Shown: one piece after another, positions 13,742 to 26,959 of the stretch
How positions within the stretch are numbered: the stretch's first letter is position 1
Layout: every line of letters starts with the position of its first letter
From: Lithospermum erythrorhizon
Lineage: Eukaryota; Streptophyta; Magnoliopsida; Boraginales; Boraginaceae
DNA length: 64,000 nucleotides
Direction of reading: 5' to 3'
Assembly (NCBI GenBank): GCA_019722365.1
Contig: JADFUC010001333.1
Coordinates: forward strand, 1,013,222-1,077,221
The notes under the pieces: model-generated
What the model was told of the DNA's origin: nothing
Database searches by the model: none
Seen by the model: only the letters and a program-made list of their open reading frames with translations
Position numbers and translations under genes: made by a program

Positions 13742-13805
13742 GTTCCTATCTTGGTCTAAAGAATTTCTCCCGAATTTAGTTATCTCGTTAGACCAAGATA
13801 GGAAC
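13742..13805. repeat. Perfect 18-bp inverted repeat (hairpin)
   Basis: The left arm gttcctatcttggtctaa (13742-13759) is exactly complementary to the right arm ttagaccaagataggaac (13788-13805), separated by a 28-base loop. The loop sequence at 13761-13785 has a 21/25 direct copy at 13824-13848. The hairpin could be a remnant of a small inverted-repeat transposon or a small-RNA-like foldback; neither is proven. Confidence 0.8.
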
Positions 13806-13949
13806 ATTCATCGCAATACTAGCGAATTGCTCCCAAATTTGGTAATCTTTCACAGGATGGGAGATGCATGTATGCATGACTACATTAATAAATTTCAAAT
13901 TTTATTAGTTGTTCATATTTATATCTATATCTATACGCTATAAAGATGT

Positions 13950-15708
13950 GAATGTGATGTGGTGTTTAACGTTTTATTAAGAATATTTGTCCCTCTCAAA
14001 TAAAACTAATTACAATACATCTAATGGTTATCAAACTTCAATAATAATTAAACAATAGTGAGAATTAAGAATCATTAAACATAAAAACATGAAGAAGTTA
14101 CAACTTGATGTCACATGATTCTATTGGATAATTATAGCTCATAATTACAATATTTAAGTTACATGACTCTCATTATTCCACCTTTTGAGAGTTATACAAA
14201 GAATAAGGAATAATTAAAATAAATAATTATATTTATGTATTTACTTCATAACTCACGTTAAATGTTTGGAGTTACATGATTCGTCATTATTCTATCTTTC
14301 ATTGTTATGAAAAATGACGTATTTGTTCTATAAATATCCATTATTTTATCTTAGGTATTAATGTATTATCTTTGATTTCAATAGCAAACAAATACATGAA
14401 GGAATACGATATCAACTTTTATCGAATTTTTCTTTGAATAGTTCGTATACGTGTTGTATTTTGAGTAAACACCCAAAAGCTCACGGACATTATAATGTAA
14501 CTCTTTCTATTTCTCCAACTATTAATAATTTTTAGGTAATTTTTCAAAACCGTTTCTATTATTTAAAAAATTATTGTAGATCAAATTATATTATCAATAT
14601 CTTTTCTATGACTTTATTAGAACATAGAGATTGTGAAAAGAGCCTTGAGGAGATGTCGAGATATTTTAAATATTCATTAAATATTTAGATGAATAAGCGA
14701 AAGTATTGATTAGTTTGATGTTTATATTTAATTGATTTTGTTTAGTAAGATTTAATATTGATGTTCTACTTTTTGATGATGGTAATAAAAATAGTTTATG
14801 CCAATAAATACATCCTTTAATTCATTAAAGCTTGAGATTATAATTTATGCATGTAGTGATAAATTCAAATATTAATTTCTTGGCATATAGCAAAAAACAC
14901 ATCTTTTGAGCTTGTCCACGTCTGTGCGTAGCAATATTCTTAGTTGTTTGAAAAAGTGTAATCGTTCACATCCAATTAACCAGTTGTTAGTACAGCTGAT
15001 ATGACACTTAATTTCCTTGCGACGCATAGACAAATAAAATAAAGTGCGTTAAGCTAATAATAAATGAGGATGGTAACCAGTTGATACGTGTACTAATGCG
15101 GGAGGCAAGAGCCGAAGGATTCTACTGAATGCGAGAATTACAAACAAAGAACATATGAATTCCACTCGTTCACTTATACTATTTACTTATATCTAGTGGA
15201 TAAGTCAGCTCCCCTGACTTGAGACACATCTATTTAGATCCTTTCTTTCTACCGATTATGTGACTTGTCTGATGTGTCGATAAAAGAAAGATTGTAAATA
15301 TGAGGATATTAATATGATTAGTACGATCCCAAAGGGGTTTTTATAAGAACAATTTAAATACGTTTAGCCTACAAAATAAAAACTCTCTCAATAATTTTTC
15401 TGAAACATTGTAGAATAAGCAAATATTTGTGGTGAATTAGGCTAGATGCATATGAGGCCTATTTATAGTTGTAGCCATATTCAAGATTATGGAAAGAACT
15501 TCCATAAACAAAACTTTATTCCATCTCACAAATAATAAAAGCTTCAATCCTTGCCTTTACAAAGTAGACTTGTGAATCTTCTAATTGATGGTACAATATT
15601 CATTTTTCTATTATCATCAATAATGATTTAATTGCAACAATGGTCATGGTGATGAGTTACACTTTAAATCAGGTAGTGTAGTGCGTGATAGTCTAGTTAT
15701 TGTACACG
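13950..15708. other. AT-rich intergenic DNA, no gene recognised
   Basis: About 1.8 kb without a credible open frame, RNA gene or clear repeat; only low-complexity A+T-rich sequence is seen. Confidence 0.5.
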
Positions 15709-16896
15709 GTGCACATTTAATTACCTAAATTAATTGTACCATTATAATTTAATGGTTTGCTCATTTTTGGGTCATCTTAATTTTAGAAGATTTTTGTGTA
15801 TTGTAGTTGTAAAGTTGTAGAAATAGTCCGTGTTAGTGTACAAATGGTTTATTTGGTGCATTTGCCTGATATTAATTACTTTAATTTGTAATTTGAAAAA
15901 CATATCTAGATTAAAAATTTAAGGTATATATTAAAATTAAATATTTAAGATAATTAATATCAACCTTGTGAAATATTTTGTATATTAATTTTAAAAGTGT
16001 ATATTTTTATTATAAGTTTATTATCCTACATATTTCCTATGAAATATTCAATAAATTTTTACTATACATTTAAATATATGATATATATATATTAATTATA
16101 TAAATAAATTTAAAAGTACATTATATATTAATTTATTTAATGTGTAATCTATATAAATTTAGTGATTATATAATATATAAATAAATATATAATAATTCGA
16201 TATTATATATTTATTGAATGTTTTAAATTTGAAGATATATACATAACAAAATCGCATCATTCTATAATAAATATTTAATGTAAACATTCTTTTATTGAAT
16301 ATTTCATAATAAATAATGAAGCGTAACAAACTCATTATAAAATATATTAATGTTATTCAAAGTTAATATATTAAAATATTTCAAAATAATATTATATTAA
16401 TTATCTTAAAATAAATTTTAATAATAAATTGAGAATATTTTTAAATACAAAATAATTAATATTAAGGTGGTGGTAGGGATAGAATGAAGGCAATTGTCTT
16501 ATTAACAAAATCGTCATTCTATAATAAATATTTAATGCTTAGCACTCTTTCAGTAGAATATTTCTATAATAAATATTAAGGGATAACAAACTCGCAATAA
16601 AATATATTAATATTCAAAGTTAATATATTAAAATATTTCAAAATAATAATATTATTATAGTAATTATCTTAAAATATTAAATTTTAATATACATCTTAAA
16701 ATCTTAATCTAAAGATATTTTCAAATATTACAAATTAAAATATTTAATATTAAAGTGTTAGAACCAAACAAAGACCATTTGTATACTAACGGACCATTCT
16801 ATTTCTGACTTTTCTGACATAAAACTCTTCAAAATTGTATTTGACCCAAAACCGTTAAATTATAGCGACACGGTTAATTTATGGACTAAATGCAAC
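15709..16896. mobile_element. Foldback-type DNA element with about 300-bp inverted arms
   Basis: The left arm, from about 15,709 to 16,010, matches the reverse complement of the right part, from about 16,610 to 16,896. For example, gtgtacaaatgg near 15,836 faces ccatttgtatac near 16,770, and ttataatttaatgg near 15,742 faces ccgttaaattata near 16,851. There is no coding sequence, so this is a non-autonomous element. The right inner part is also tandemly duplicated: 16,245-16,490 and 16,500-16,760 share caaaatcg, ctataataaatatttaatg and gttaatatattaaaatattt. The arms are diverged and no clean target duplication is visible, so it is old. Mutator-like or foldback origin is likely but not proven. 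Confidence 0.65.
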
Positions 16897-17120
16897 GTTG
16901 ATGCTGGCGTTGCCGCTTCTTTAGGACGAAAGAGCATTTCAGTAAAATGCTACTTCCAAAGTCATTCTTCGCGGTGCTCCATCGATAATAAAATCGTCAT
17001 ATCAATTAAAGATTTTCATATAAGGAAATAAATCTTACATGAAATATCATGTCCGCCGTTGCTGTGCAATAATCATTGTGCGGTTAAGGTATAGCAATCG
17101 CATGCGTCTTAGTAAGCTGT

Positions 17121-17219
17121 ATTGTTCAATATATAATACATGACCAAAATTACCCAAAGTGGTAATGAGATATTGTTCAATATATACATGACCGAAATTA
17201 CCCAAAGTGGTAATGAGAT
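17121..17219. repeat. Tandem duplication of about 50 bp
   Basis: Two adjacent copies of a unit starting attgttcaatatat and ending acccaaagtggtaatgagat, the first at about 17,121-17,171 and the second at 17,172-17,219. They differ by a few substitutions and a small indel. Confidence 0.85.
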
Positions 17220-18466
17220 CATTTGCTTACTACAATGTGGTTTATATAGTTCAAACTAACTAACTAAGGTTCAAGTGGAATATTGGGCGTGGTTATAGAA
17301 CTTAATAGTTCCACGTTTTGACAACTCAGATATTAGAACGAAATTAAAGGACATAACTTGGGATAACTTGTATGAGCTTTTAAAAGTTCCAATGTGTGGT
17401 ATGTCAAATCTATGAGACTGTGAGTTATTGGCATTGTACGTAGTTTAGTCACAAGTGGTGTTACTTGAAAATGTTAGCAAAGAGTTTCTATCCGGGTTGC
17501 GGACCTGGCCTCTTAAATCCTACTTTCTAAATGAAAGTACTATGCCTTGTATATAATAATGCATAACAATTTGTATTATTGATAGTGGAAAGAATCTATG
17601 AAAACATGATGAACGTGTCTAAAGCAAAATGATCGAGACAAACTTATATACTGAAATAATTTATTATAAATGAAGAATTAATTCATTCATGAGTGCATTA
17701 ATCATAGCTCCAGTTTCTGATTTATTCAAAAGGATCGAGACAAATTGTATTGTTGCTGGTACATACATATCATCAATTAACTAATTATTAGAAAACATTC
17801 TCTTTCAACTGCAAATTATATTCAATTATTTGACCATAGCTATAGGGAGCTATATATATCCATTAATTATCATTTAGAAGGAAAATTTGGTAAATTAAAT
17901 ACATCCCAAGAAAACAAAAACTTTATATCAGAATGAATCTAACCCTAACCTACCTACAATAATAAAGACAAGCCCTAGTTCCCACCCCAAATTAAGGAAG
18001 AAGTAGTAAGCTCCACAACACTAACGTAAATAAAAATTACTTTTCAGCCTGAAAACACTCCCCATCAGCTTTATTTGCCCCAACTTTTTTATAAAGCTAA
18101 AGCTATAAAAATAAAAAAAGAACAAATAAACGAGGAGAAAGCAGGACAAATAGGCAAAAAATAATTTAACAAGACTTCTCAACCCCACAAGCAAGAAACA
18201 CTAAATTTGTAGTTGACAAAGACAATAATAATCAATATATGGTTTTCTTCAGCCCTTATCTAGAAAAGCAAACACTTCCTTGAAAGATTCAAAACTCTTT
18301 TCTTAGGGAGTAAAGATGGCAATTTGATGTCAAAGTGAAGAACAAAACTATTGAGAAATAAATCTAGCTAGAGTAGTTCAAGAAATAAATCAACAAATTA
18401 AATTATTTATTTCTCTCCTTTTTTCCCTTTCTATATTGGAGTAGCATGAAGTAACACAAACAATAG
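17220..18466. other. Upstream region of the bHLH gene
   Basis: No gene is seen. It should contain the promoter and 5' leader of the plus-strand bHLH gene. The stretch 17,880-18,460 is A-rich with short pyrimidine tracts, as in plant leaders, but I could not assign a TATA box or start site. Confidence 0.4.
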
Positions 18467-21400
18467 ATGATGGCTGGAAACCCTAATAGCTGGTGGAGCT
18501 TAACAAATGGGAGCAGTTTGCATCCTCAAGAATCTCACCAGCTTTCTTCTTCTTCCTCTTTTTTGTCACCTCTTTACTTATATGGACCTTCTTCAGCTAG
18601 TTCATTGTCTTCTACTTCTATGGCGGACCATCATCATAACCAAGAATTTCCAAGATCATGGAGCCAATTACTTTTGTAAATATCTCCCTACAAACCATTT
18701 TCAAAAAATAAAATGTTGATTTATCAATCTCTCTCTCTCTCCCCCACACACACACACATAATTCATTTATAATAAACTTTTACTTATGTTGCTTTGATTT
18801 TTTAAGATTCTTGATTAGATAGATGATTGTTCTTTCAGGGGTTCTGGATTGCCAAGTGATCAAGAAAGGTACGGAACAAGTGAACTTTGTCAATACAATA
18901 ACCGACTGGAAAATTGGGAGCAAAATGTTAGCAATAATCTATCTTCTTCAAGGGTTCAAATGGATGATGATGATGAAAAGCAAGGGGTTGATCAGAATAT
19001 GCCCTTTTTTGGGCACGTAAATAATGATGAGTATAATCATCAAGTTTCAAGAAATTCTTGGCCGCATCATCAATTGAACTTAGTTTCCTCTCCTACTTCT
19101 TGTGTTACAAGTCTAAGTAGTAATTTACTTAACTTTGCATCATCAAATAAACAAGAAGGAAGAAGAGAACGATCAGACAACTCAACAGAGGTTAGCTTAG
19201 CTACTTATATATATTGAGGTTACCATTTTTCTATCTTTGATTATAAATCTCGAATATGAATCCTATATGACTTTGCCATACCTTACCTTTCATAAAGATA
19301 GATTGTATCTTAACTTGTGTTTGATAAACTAAATTCTTCTTGTTTATATTATTATTGTAGTACATATACGGAATTTTTCCATTTATAGAATGTAATGAAA
19401 TCGATATTTCCATGTGATTTTTATTACAAAAAAATGAAGATTTAGTATTATTAGATAGGTTGCAAATATGTCAATTACATTAGTGATTAACCCAATTTAT
19501 GTAACATGTTTTGAAAAATAAAAAAGGAAAACACTTAATTATGACAGTACGAACAAGATAAATGGAAGCAGTTGTATGCAAAAGATCGAAACTAACACGT
19601 TCTTGAGTAGTCTTGTAACAATATGCATGTTATTGAATATGGTTTATGAATATACTTACTTCATTAATTTAGTTTGTATATACATTATCACCTCATCTAA
19701 AAGTGATTATTCGTAATAAATAGTGTCAGTTTTCTAAGTAGTCGCATACTTTTTTGTGCTTTTGAAAAGGGTAACAACAATTCAAGCACTGGAGGATTAG
19801 CTAAGAAGCCTAGGGTTCAACATTCTTCAACTCAGCCAGCTCTGAAGGTGACAACTTTTCATGTCAACAAAAGTAGAATTCTGATATATTCCATTTAAAT
19901 TTATTAGAGAAAGGTTTTATTACTTGATAGAACATGGTATTAGAGAAATTATTATTACTGTATTATGATTTGATACTATCCTTATCTAATTATAGTATTT
20001 ATATTCTGCTCAATTTTTAGTTACCGTTTTGCTTGAAAATTTATTTTTAGTTGTCGTTTAATAAATAATATTTTTCGTTTTGAATGCGTTTTGACTATTT
20101 TATTTAAATTAACAATCAATAAATGATATTGTTTTGATTGATTGTCATACATTTTTATCTGTTGACTACTTTTACTTTTCTTAATCCATGTACAAATGGT
20201 TAAAACGACAATAAAAAATGGAGATATAATAATAGTATATAATTATAATTAATAGTGTAATGTATTCCTTGAATAAGTTGTACCATTTCACAATAAAATC
20301 AAATCACAATAATATCTCTTATTATATGCAAAAATATTAGAAAAACATGTAAAATAAATAATGGATATGAGTTAATTAAGCAGGTGAGGAAGGAGAAGCT
20401 AGGTGACAGAATAACGGCTCTTCACCAACTTGTTTCTCCATTTGGAAAGGTAATAAATTTTTACCGTAAATATTTTTCTAGTTATGTGTAGAGTCATTAT
20501 ATGCTATGATCTCCAAGGCAACCTATAATCTATACTCCGTATTTGTTTCCAATTCTATTGCCCATGCTTGATGTCAGACAACATCGGGCAGGACAATAAT
20601 ATCATCTCGAACTTTAAAGCATATCAATCACAACTCACTCATTTTAATTCTCACAATTGTGCTCTCATAATTAATTTTTCTACTTAGTAGCTTTTTGCTT
20701 TTGCATAAGACCAAACATGGAATATTAATTGAATACAATAATAAGAGTTGATGTGAGCGATCTCTAGCACCAATAATCACCATGAGATTATCCCACAATT
20801 AGTACTTGTATGGCATTTTTCATTAAAAAAATTACCTATAGCCTATAGAGAACAACTAATTTTGATTAATGAATCAAACCAATGCATATTAATAGGAAAA
20901 ATGCTCTTCTTTTCACTTTTGGATCTCTACATTATTGAATTTTATACATTATATTTGATCACTACATTACACTCCGTATCAAATATGATTACTCCTATAG
21001 GAAAACTTAAAGCTATATGTGTATTCTGTATTTGAGTGTACTTTTTACCTCCACATTTGTGCCTGACTTTTAACAAAACTAAAGGTATATGTGCACCTGA
21101 AAAAATAGCATTGATGCTCTTCTCTTTTGCAGACTGATACGGCTTCTGTTTTGTCAGAAGCAATTGGGTATATTAGATTCCTTCTGGGTCAAATTGAGGT
21201 GATGTTTACTTTTATCCTACATAATTAAACTCTGCACCACACCAAAGAAATCAGTGAAAGCATGTTAGCTAAAGTTTGAATGATCCATGCGTGCTAAACA
21301 TCCAGACATTTGTCACTGGACATTTGGACTAGTATAGTTTCCTGCATTTAGGGGGGCCTCTCCGGATTTATGTTCCCTTCCTTTTCGTTTTCGGCTCTTT

Positions 21401-23247
21401 GGTTATTTGGTGATTGGTATAGACTATAATAGAGGGTATGTAGTGTCATTACTTCTTTTCATGTCACAATTGAGGCTACTATTTTACGGTGTATAAAGTT
21501 AAACATCATGTTTAATTTGTTACTAGAATTTCGTGATAAATCATAACTATCTATAATTTTATAAATCATGTCTTATCTCCTCCGGTCATTTAAGTGTCGT
21601 TTGAAACTTTTAAAAACTTTAATCAATTATTAATTGTCATTTATTAAAAAATATAAAATTTATATAATTGGATTAAATCTTTAAATACTTTCATAATATT
21701 AATTTTTAATTTTTAATAATATAATTAAAGAAGTAGTGAAGATCAAAGGTTGCTCTGATATGTGAAAGTCAACAATTAAAATGGATTGGGAAATAATAAG
21801 TCATGGAAATAACATAAATGCCCATTTTCGTAATTTGTAAGAATAAAAGTTTGAGAAAATATCAAAATGAATGTGTAATTGCTTTAAGATAGATTCATTA
21901 TATTGATTTGATTATAATTTTTAAGTATAACTTCTTTATCCATCATAATATATAATTGATGAACTTTTTATCAAACATAATTAAATGTATATATACGCTT
22001 TATATAATTCGAAACAAAATGTACATGCTAAAGAAACTAAAACCAGATTATCAATAAGTAATATATACCGTTTTATTCATTTTTTTGATGTTTCCTGATA
22101 ATTATGTTAATTTAATTTGTGTTATCTAGTCTCCAATTTAGCCCTTCATCAACTTTAAATCTATCCTAAATTCCTAATAAACTCTACAATAATATTTTCC
22201 TAGCTTTTACAAATGTCAACTACTAATAACTAGACTTTAGTAAATTTCATAAAATAAACGAGTGTATTTCATTTTTTTTGTATCTTATAAATGTAGGCCC
22301 TGAGCTCCCCTTACTTGGGCAATGTATCAAAAAGCATAGGTCACCAACACTCTGTAAGTACCCCCCCCATATGATGCGCATTTCACATATCCCTATGTCG
22401 GATTACCAAGATTTTTCATTCTCTCACAGGCAGGGTTTTTAGACTAATTATAATAATGGATTGATCCATTTTGGACTAATAATTCATTCTTTAGGTACAA
22501 GATAGGAATTGTTTATACCCTGCCCAGGCTGGACAGGTATGCTTTATTGGATCCTTCACATACCCTAGCTAGGGCTATATTCACTTCACTGCTTTAATTA
22601 TAGGGTTCTTGAATTGTTTTTTTATAATGCAAGTTTATTATTGCTTTATCACCGAATATTATGTTTGTAATTATAGCTAAAATGAATGGAGAGAGTCTAA
22701 ATGTTCTAACATTAATTAATAAATATATTTGAATAAGATTCTTTTAGGCTAATGTTAAGAATTCTTTCATCTTAAAACCAATTATATATAAATGGATAAA
22801 ATTCATGAATTAATTAATACAACTTGAAGGTCTTAGTCAACCAATGTGGGATTAAATTCTTAATATCCTTTCGCAAGTATTACTCAGTCCACTTGGTTAT
22901 CGAATCTATGAGGTTTTATTTTAAATCCAATTAATTATATATAAATAAAGTTACGTACCTTATTAATACACCGCCTTAATTAACCCATGTGAGACTAGGT
23001 TCTGATACAGTTAAAGTTTATTCTTATTTGATTGATTAATCAAACAATCCAGTTCTATTTGCATGCATAGCAAACAATCTATCACTTAACAGGGTTTTTG
23101 AATAATCAGGATGGTGAAGGTACTCTTGATCTAGGGGACCTGAAGAGTAGAGGGCTGTGTTTGGTTCCTGTTTCTTGCACTCAAAGTGTTGGGAGTGACA
23201 ATAATGGAGCAGATTATTGGGCTCCTGCGCTTGGTGGAGGGTTTTAA
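18467..23247 (+). CDS. Atypical bHLH transcription factor, bHLH68/112/123-like (335 aa)
   Basis: Eight exons, all phase-consistent: 18467-18675, 18839-19190, 19770-19847, 20384-20449, 21133-21198, 22297-22353, 22495-22536, 23110-23247. The N-terminal half (1-187) is Ser/Asn/His-rich with the start MAGNPNSWW. The conserved region begins with KKPRVQ near 199 and PALK before the first helix [20 protein letters not shown] (214-233). The loop is GKTDTAS and the second helix is [17 protein letters not shown], then ALSSPYLG. The C-terminus ends [11 protein letters not shown]. This is the atypical plant bHLH subfamily, which keeps the dimerisation helices but lacks the His-Glu-Arg basic residues used for canonical E-box contact, so it may bind other sites or act through partners. 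It acts in the nucleus. Subfamily assignment is from memory of motifs; the exact orthologue is not resolved. Exons 4 and 5 (22 codons each) encode the bHLH core. Confidence 0.92.
21575..21800. mobile_element. Probable MITE remnant in intron 5 of the bHLH gene
   Basis: The left side reads ctcctccggtcatttaagtg followed by tttgaaacttttaaa, and the right side has agtcaac and aatggattgggaaa, resembling decayed Stowaway-like plant MITEs whose ends read ctccgtcc and ggacggag. The ends are degenerate, so this is tentative. Confidence 0.4.
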
Positions 23248-23564
23248 TTAACCAGCCGGGGCAGCTAACATCATCACCAGTCTTTCTCCAACTTAAATAG
23301 GGTTGACTGCTCTTGATGCTACTACTCATTTCAAGGGTCCAAATGCAAAATGTAATATGGTGATACTACTTAATTAATCTCTCTATCTGTATTCAATTAC
23401 ATAAATAATGCAAGCTTATCTTTTGTTAAATGTATGACTTTTGAACAATTTCCTTTTCATACAATGTGCAATAATTTTAAAATTAATCCGGGATACGGCC
23501 ATATGTACTTAACCATATAGTAAGTCCCATTGAATAAATAATATAGCAAGGAATCAACATACTA
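23248..23564. other. 3' flank of the bHLH gene
   Basis: AT-rich, presumably containing the 3' UTR; no separate feature is seen before the CACTA-like left end. Confidence 0.5.
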
Positions 23565-24059
23565 CTAGAAAAACGGGTCTAATGCGTTAGCAAGCGTCAT
23601 CTTTTTGTTCGTTGGCATCGGTGATGTCGGTTAAATATCGTATTTTTAGTTTAATTGATTTTGTGTGGGGCAATGTGGCGTCGATATTCGATCATCGGTG
23701 TGGCGTCAAGTTGGCTTTTACCGTTGTAATTTGAAAAATTAGTTAATTCAGCTATTTTGCTATAAAAAGCTCTAACTTTTTCCTTTGCCTCATTTATTAC
23801 CCTTTTATATATTACAAATGAAACCACACGATGCCACCACACCATTCACTCCCCCCATGATCCTAATGAGCTTTTACGCAAAAGGTAGTAGTTTTTTATT
23901 ATTTTTTTGGTTATTAACTTTGTGTTCTTTGTTGTATATTTGGTATTTATTGTTATAATTATTTGTTTAATTATTATTTAATTTCATAATTTAATTAGTT
24001 TTAAATATAATTTTGCAAAACAGTATGAATTTTTAATAGTTTAATTAGATTAATTATAA

Positions 24060-24745
24060 GTTTAATTCATTTTTATTTAGTTCATTCATTTTTTATTTCG
24101 GATTTATTCGTTTTAGTTTGTTTAATTATAAGTTTAATTCAGTTTTCATTTAATTTGTTATTTTAAGTTTTAATTCGGTTTTATTCATTTAAATTAGTTC
24201 ATTATAATTATTCTTTAATTTGATTTTGTGGATTAGATTTGAATTATGTTTAATTAGGGAATTGATTGAGTTGTGTTTAAGCGATTGAATTAGGTAGTGA
24301 ATTAATTGGTGTATGTAGTAGTGATTGATTGAATAGATTGAATTAGATTTGGATAGTTTAATTTTGATGAATTGAATTTGAATAAATATTGGATTTGATT
24401 TTGTGAATTGAATTGATTTGAGTTTGAATTAAGATTGAGTGGATTTTATTTGAATTGAATTGAGTTGAATTATTTGATTTAAAATTGAATTAAGTTTGAA
24501 ATAAAATTAAGTTTGAATTAGATTGGTTTGAATTATTTTATTTGAATTGAATTGGAGTTGCAAATAATTTAGAATTAGTTTCGAATGAATTGAGTTGAAT
24601 TAGATAAAATTGGATATGATTTTAATTAGTATAGATTAGATTTGATTGAATTGAATTGAGTTTGAATTAGATTTGAGTTTGAATTAGATCGAATTGGATT
24701 TGAATTGAATTGAATTGTGATGTTGTTTTAATTTTAATTGAGTTT
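24060..24745 (+). repeat. GAATT/GATT low-complexity tract
   Basis: Some 680 bases made mainly of gaattgaattt, gagtttgaatta and taagtttaatt variants. It lies in the 5' region of the CACTA accessory-gene remnant and may be an old leader or intron. Confidence 0.75.
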
Positions 24746-24756
24746 GAACTTTGAAA

Positions 24757-26610
24757 ATGCAGGTTTTTATGGATCCTCAAGGTGGTAAGACTCGGACGAA
24801 GAAGAATGTGATAGAGCAAGAAGAAAGTGGTATGGGGCGGATGCCGAAGAGGCCAAGGGGTAGTCATCCGGGCCTTGTTATAGAAACCATCTCTTGGGCA
24901 CGTTGCTCGGCATGCATGATACCTACTCGATCGGGCGATATACGAGCACAACAAATTAAACTCTGCTGATCATAGCGTCCGTCGAGTATCAGCGCCCGTC
25001 GAGTAATGCGCTCTATGATCGTCGTACACCGATGAAATACAAGCCATCGGCGATGAGGAGTTAGTGGTGAGATGTTGATGCAGCGTGGGATATAGTCGGA
25101 GAGTAGTGAGTCGGGTATGTGCGGCTTACGATAGGCCCGAATTAAATCTCTCGGGTGTCGAGGATAGGAAGGTTATTGCGACCATATATGATGGAAAGTA
25201 AGTGCAGTTTATTTATTGAGTTTGTTTTATTAATATTTATATTTATCATTTGTATCTAATTATATTTATTTGTTTATGTTAAGCTTCTTTGTCATGGATT
25301 CTCCAAATTTTTCAGGGGCCAAATAAGGAAGAAAGTCAAAGAATTATGACCACACTATTCTGATGTGGACCCGAATGTTAAGGATAAGATATGGGCTCCT
25401 TTTTTGGTAAGTATGTCGTTATAAAAGTTGTGTGATTTTTGAATTATAAATTTTTACTAACTTAATTTTGTATTTATTTAGGTTAATATGAATTCAGAGG
25501 ACCATTGAATGGGCCGAGGCATTTAGGAGGCTAAGAACCGGGGAAGAATTAGGTGGCCTTGTTGGCCAGAAGAAGGAAAGTCACAATGCGATCTGAGGAT
25601 CATGCAGTGTAGATGATGTCAGCATTCTCCTTGGGAGCCTTCGTGCTTTCCGATTAGATCTAGAAGTTGACTCTGTGGGAGTTGTTTGTCCTATTTGGTG
25701 CCGAGAGGGTGATAGCAGCAGGGCGGACAAAACCGCATGAGTTCGTAGGCGGGCGGATAGGAAGCTTGTGAAATGCATTTCCTACAAAGGGCTAGGCTTT
25801 CGTGGTGGTATGAGGAGGTAAGTTTGGATTTAATTATTTTTTATTATTATTAAATTTGAATTTTTTATTTTTATCATTATGAAGTATGTATTTTGTGTGT
25901 TTTGAGGACAAGAGGGCTGAGGCGTCTTTTACCGAATATTTTATTGGTCTTAACGAAGAAGGACAGAAGCGATAGAAAAGCCGTGGGGGCGTGTATAACC
26001 GAGACTTCAGCGAGGCTTATGTAAGTTTATATTCTTTATACGTTTAATTTTAATTTTTAACTTTTCGGAGAGGCAAAACTTTGTTCGAGCCGATGCGGGA
26101 GGATCTTGAGACCCGCTTATAGGCTCGCAGGGGCCGAAGACATTATGGGCCTTGAGCCCGTTTGAAGAACAAAATTGGGGAAAGGCGGATGGAGCGATTA
26201 TACCTCATTTGTTAGGCCCTTTCATGGATTATGGTCCTCGTCGCGTGCGGCTTTGCTCAAAATGGCGGTTATAGAGATCTTGACTTAGGTGCTGGGAGGG
26301 CGAGGTGAGGAATAAGGCCGCCCAGGCAAAGGTAGAGAGGCTGCCGGTTTAAAGGGAGAGATGGTAGGCCTCAAGTCCTAGTTGGCCAACTTTATGAACA
26401 TGTTCCAGGCTTATGTGGGAGGTGCAGCTGGTTTCGTGGTCACGTCCGATGCAGCGAAAAAGTCACGGGACTGTGTCGGTTCGGCCGGAGGGCGGCCGGA
26501 TCGGCCTCCGGACTTGGCCTCATCTTCCTCACGGTAACCGACTCAGTGAAGCATGCAATCATCTACCAATCCGATGCAGCGCCCACTTGATCCCGATCGG
26601 CCTTAGATGT
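24757..26610 (+). pseudogene. CACTA accessory gene remnant (tnpA/Ptta-like ORF)
   Basis: Starts near 24,757 (with the codons MQVFMDPQGGKTRTKK) and runs as broken plus-strand segments with intron-like AT-rich gaps at about 25,200-25,310, 25,400-25,490, 25,820-25,905 and 26,020-26,070. Recognisable pieces are a basic Lys/Arg-rich start, a segment ending KCISYKGLGFRGGMRR near 25,765-25,815, EDKRAEASFTEYF near 25,905-25,945, and an Ala/Glu-rich end (EVRNKAAQAKVERL near 26,300). These resemble the second ORF of plant CACTA elements, a DNA-binding protein that helps the transposase. Several in-frame stops break it. The family assignment is inference from gene style and location; the tnp2 remnant downstream supports it. 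Base composition is richer in G+C than the surrounding DNA. Confidence 0.5.
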
Positions 26611-26959
26611 GTTGTGTAGATATTTTATGTTTATGTTTAGATATTAGTTTAATGGATATTAGTTATTGGATATTATTTAAGTTTGAATATTAGTTGTTTT
26701 GGATATGATTTGTGTTTGAATGTTGATTATGTTTATAATATTATTAATATTGTGTTGGATTTTGTTAATACTATCATGTTCTATTATTATTGTGTGTTGT
26801 ATTGTTTTAAACCAGTGGTAGAAAACAATGACTGATATAATATCTTGGTTTTACATACTTGGCATCAGCGTAATAGGTCTGGCATCGGGTGTGCCAACAA
26901 ATTAACTCTACAAAACATGTTGGTTTGGCGTGGAATTGTGGCAACGGAGTTTCCCATGT

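Noticed and set aside
24667..24954. 95-codon minus-strand frame
   Set aside because: Opposite strand of the CACTA accessory-gene start and the GAATT low-complexity tract.
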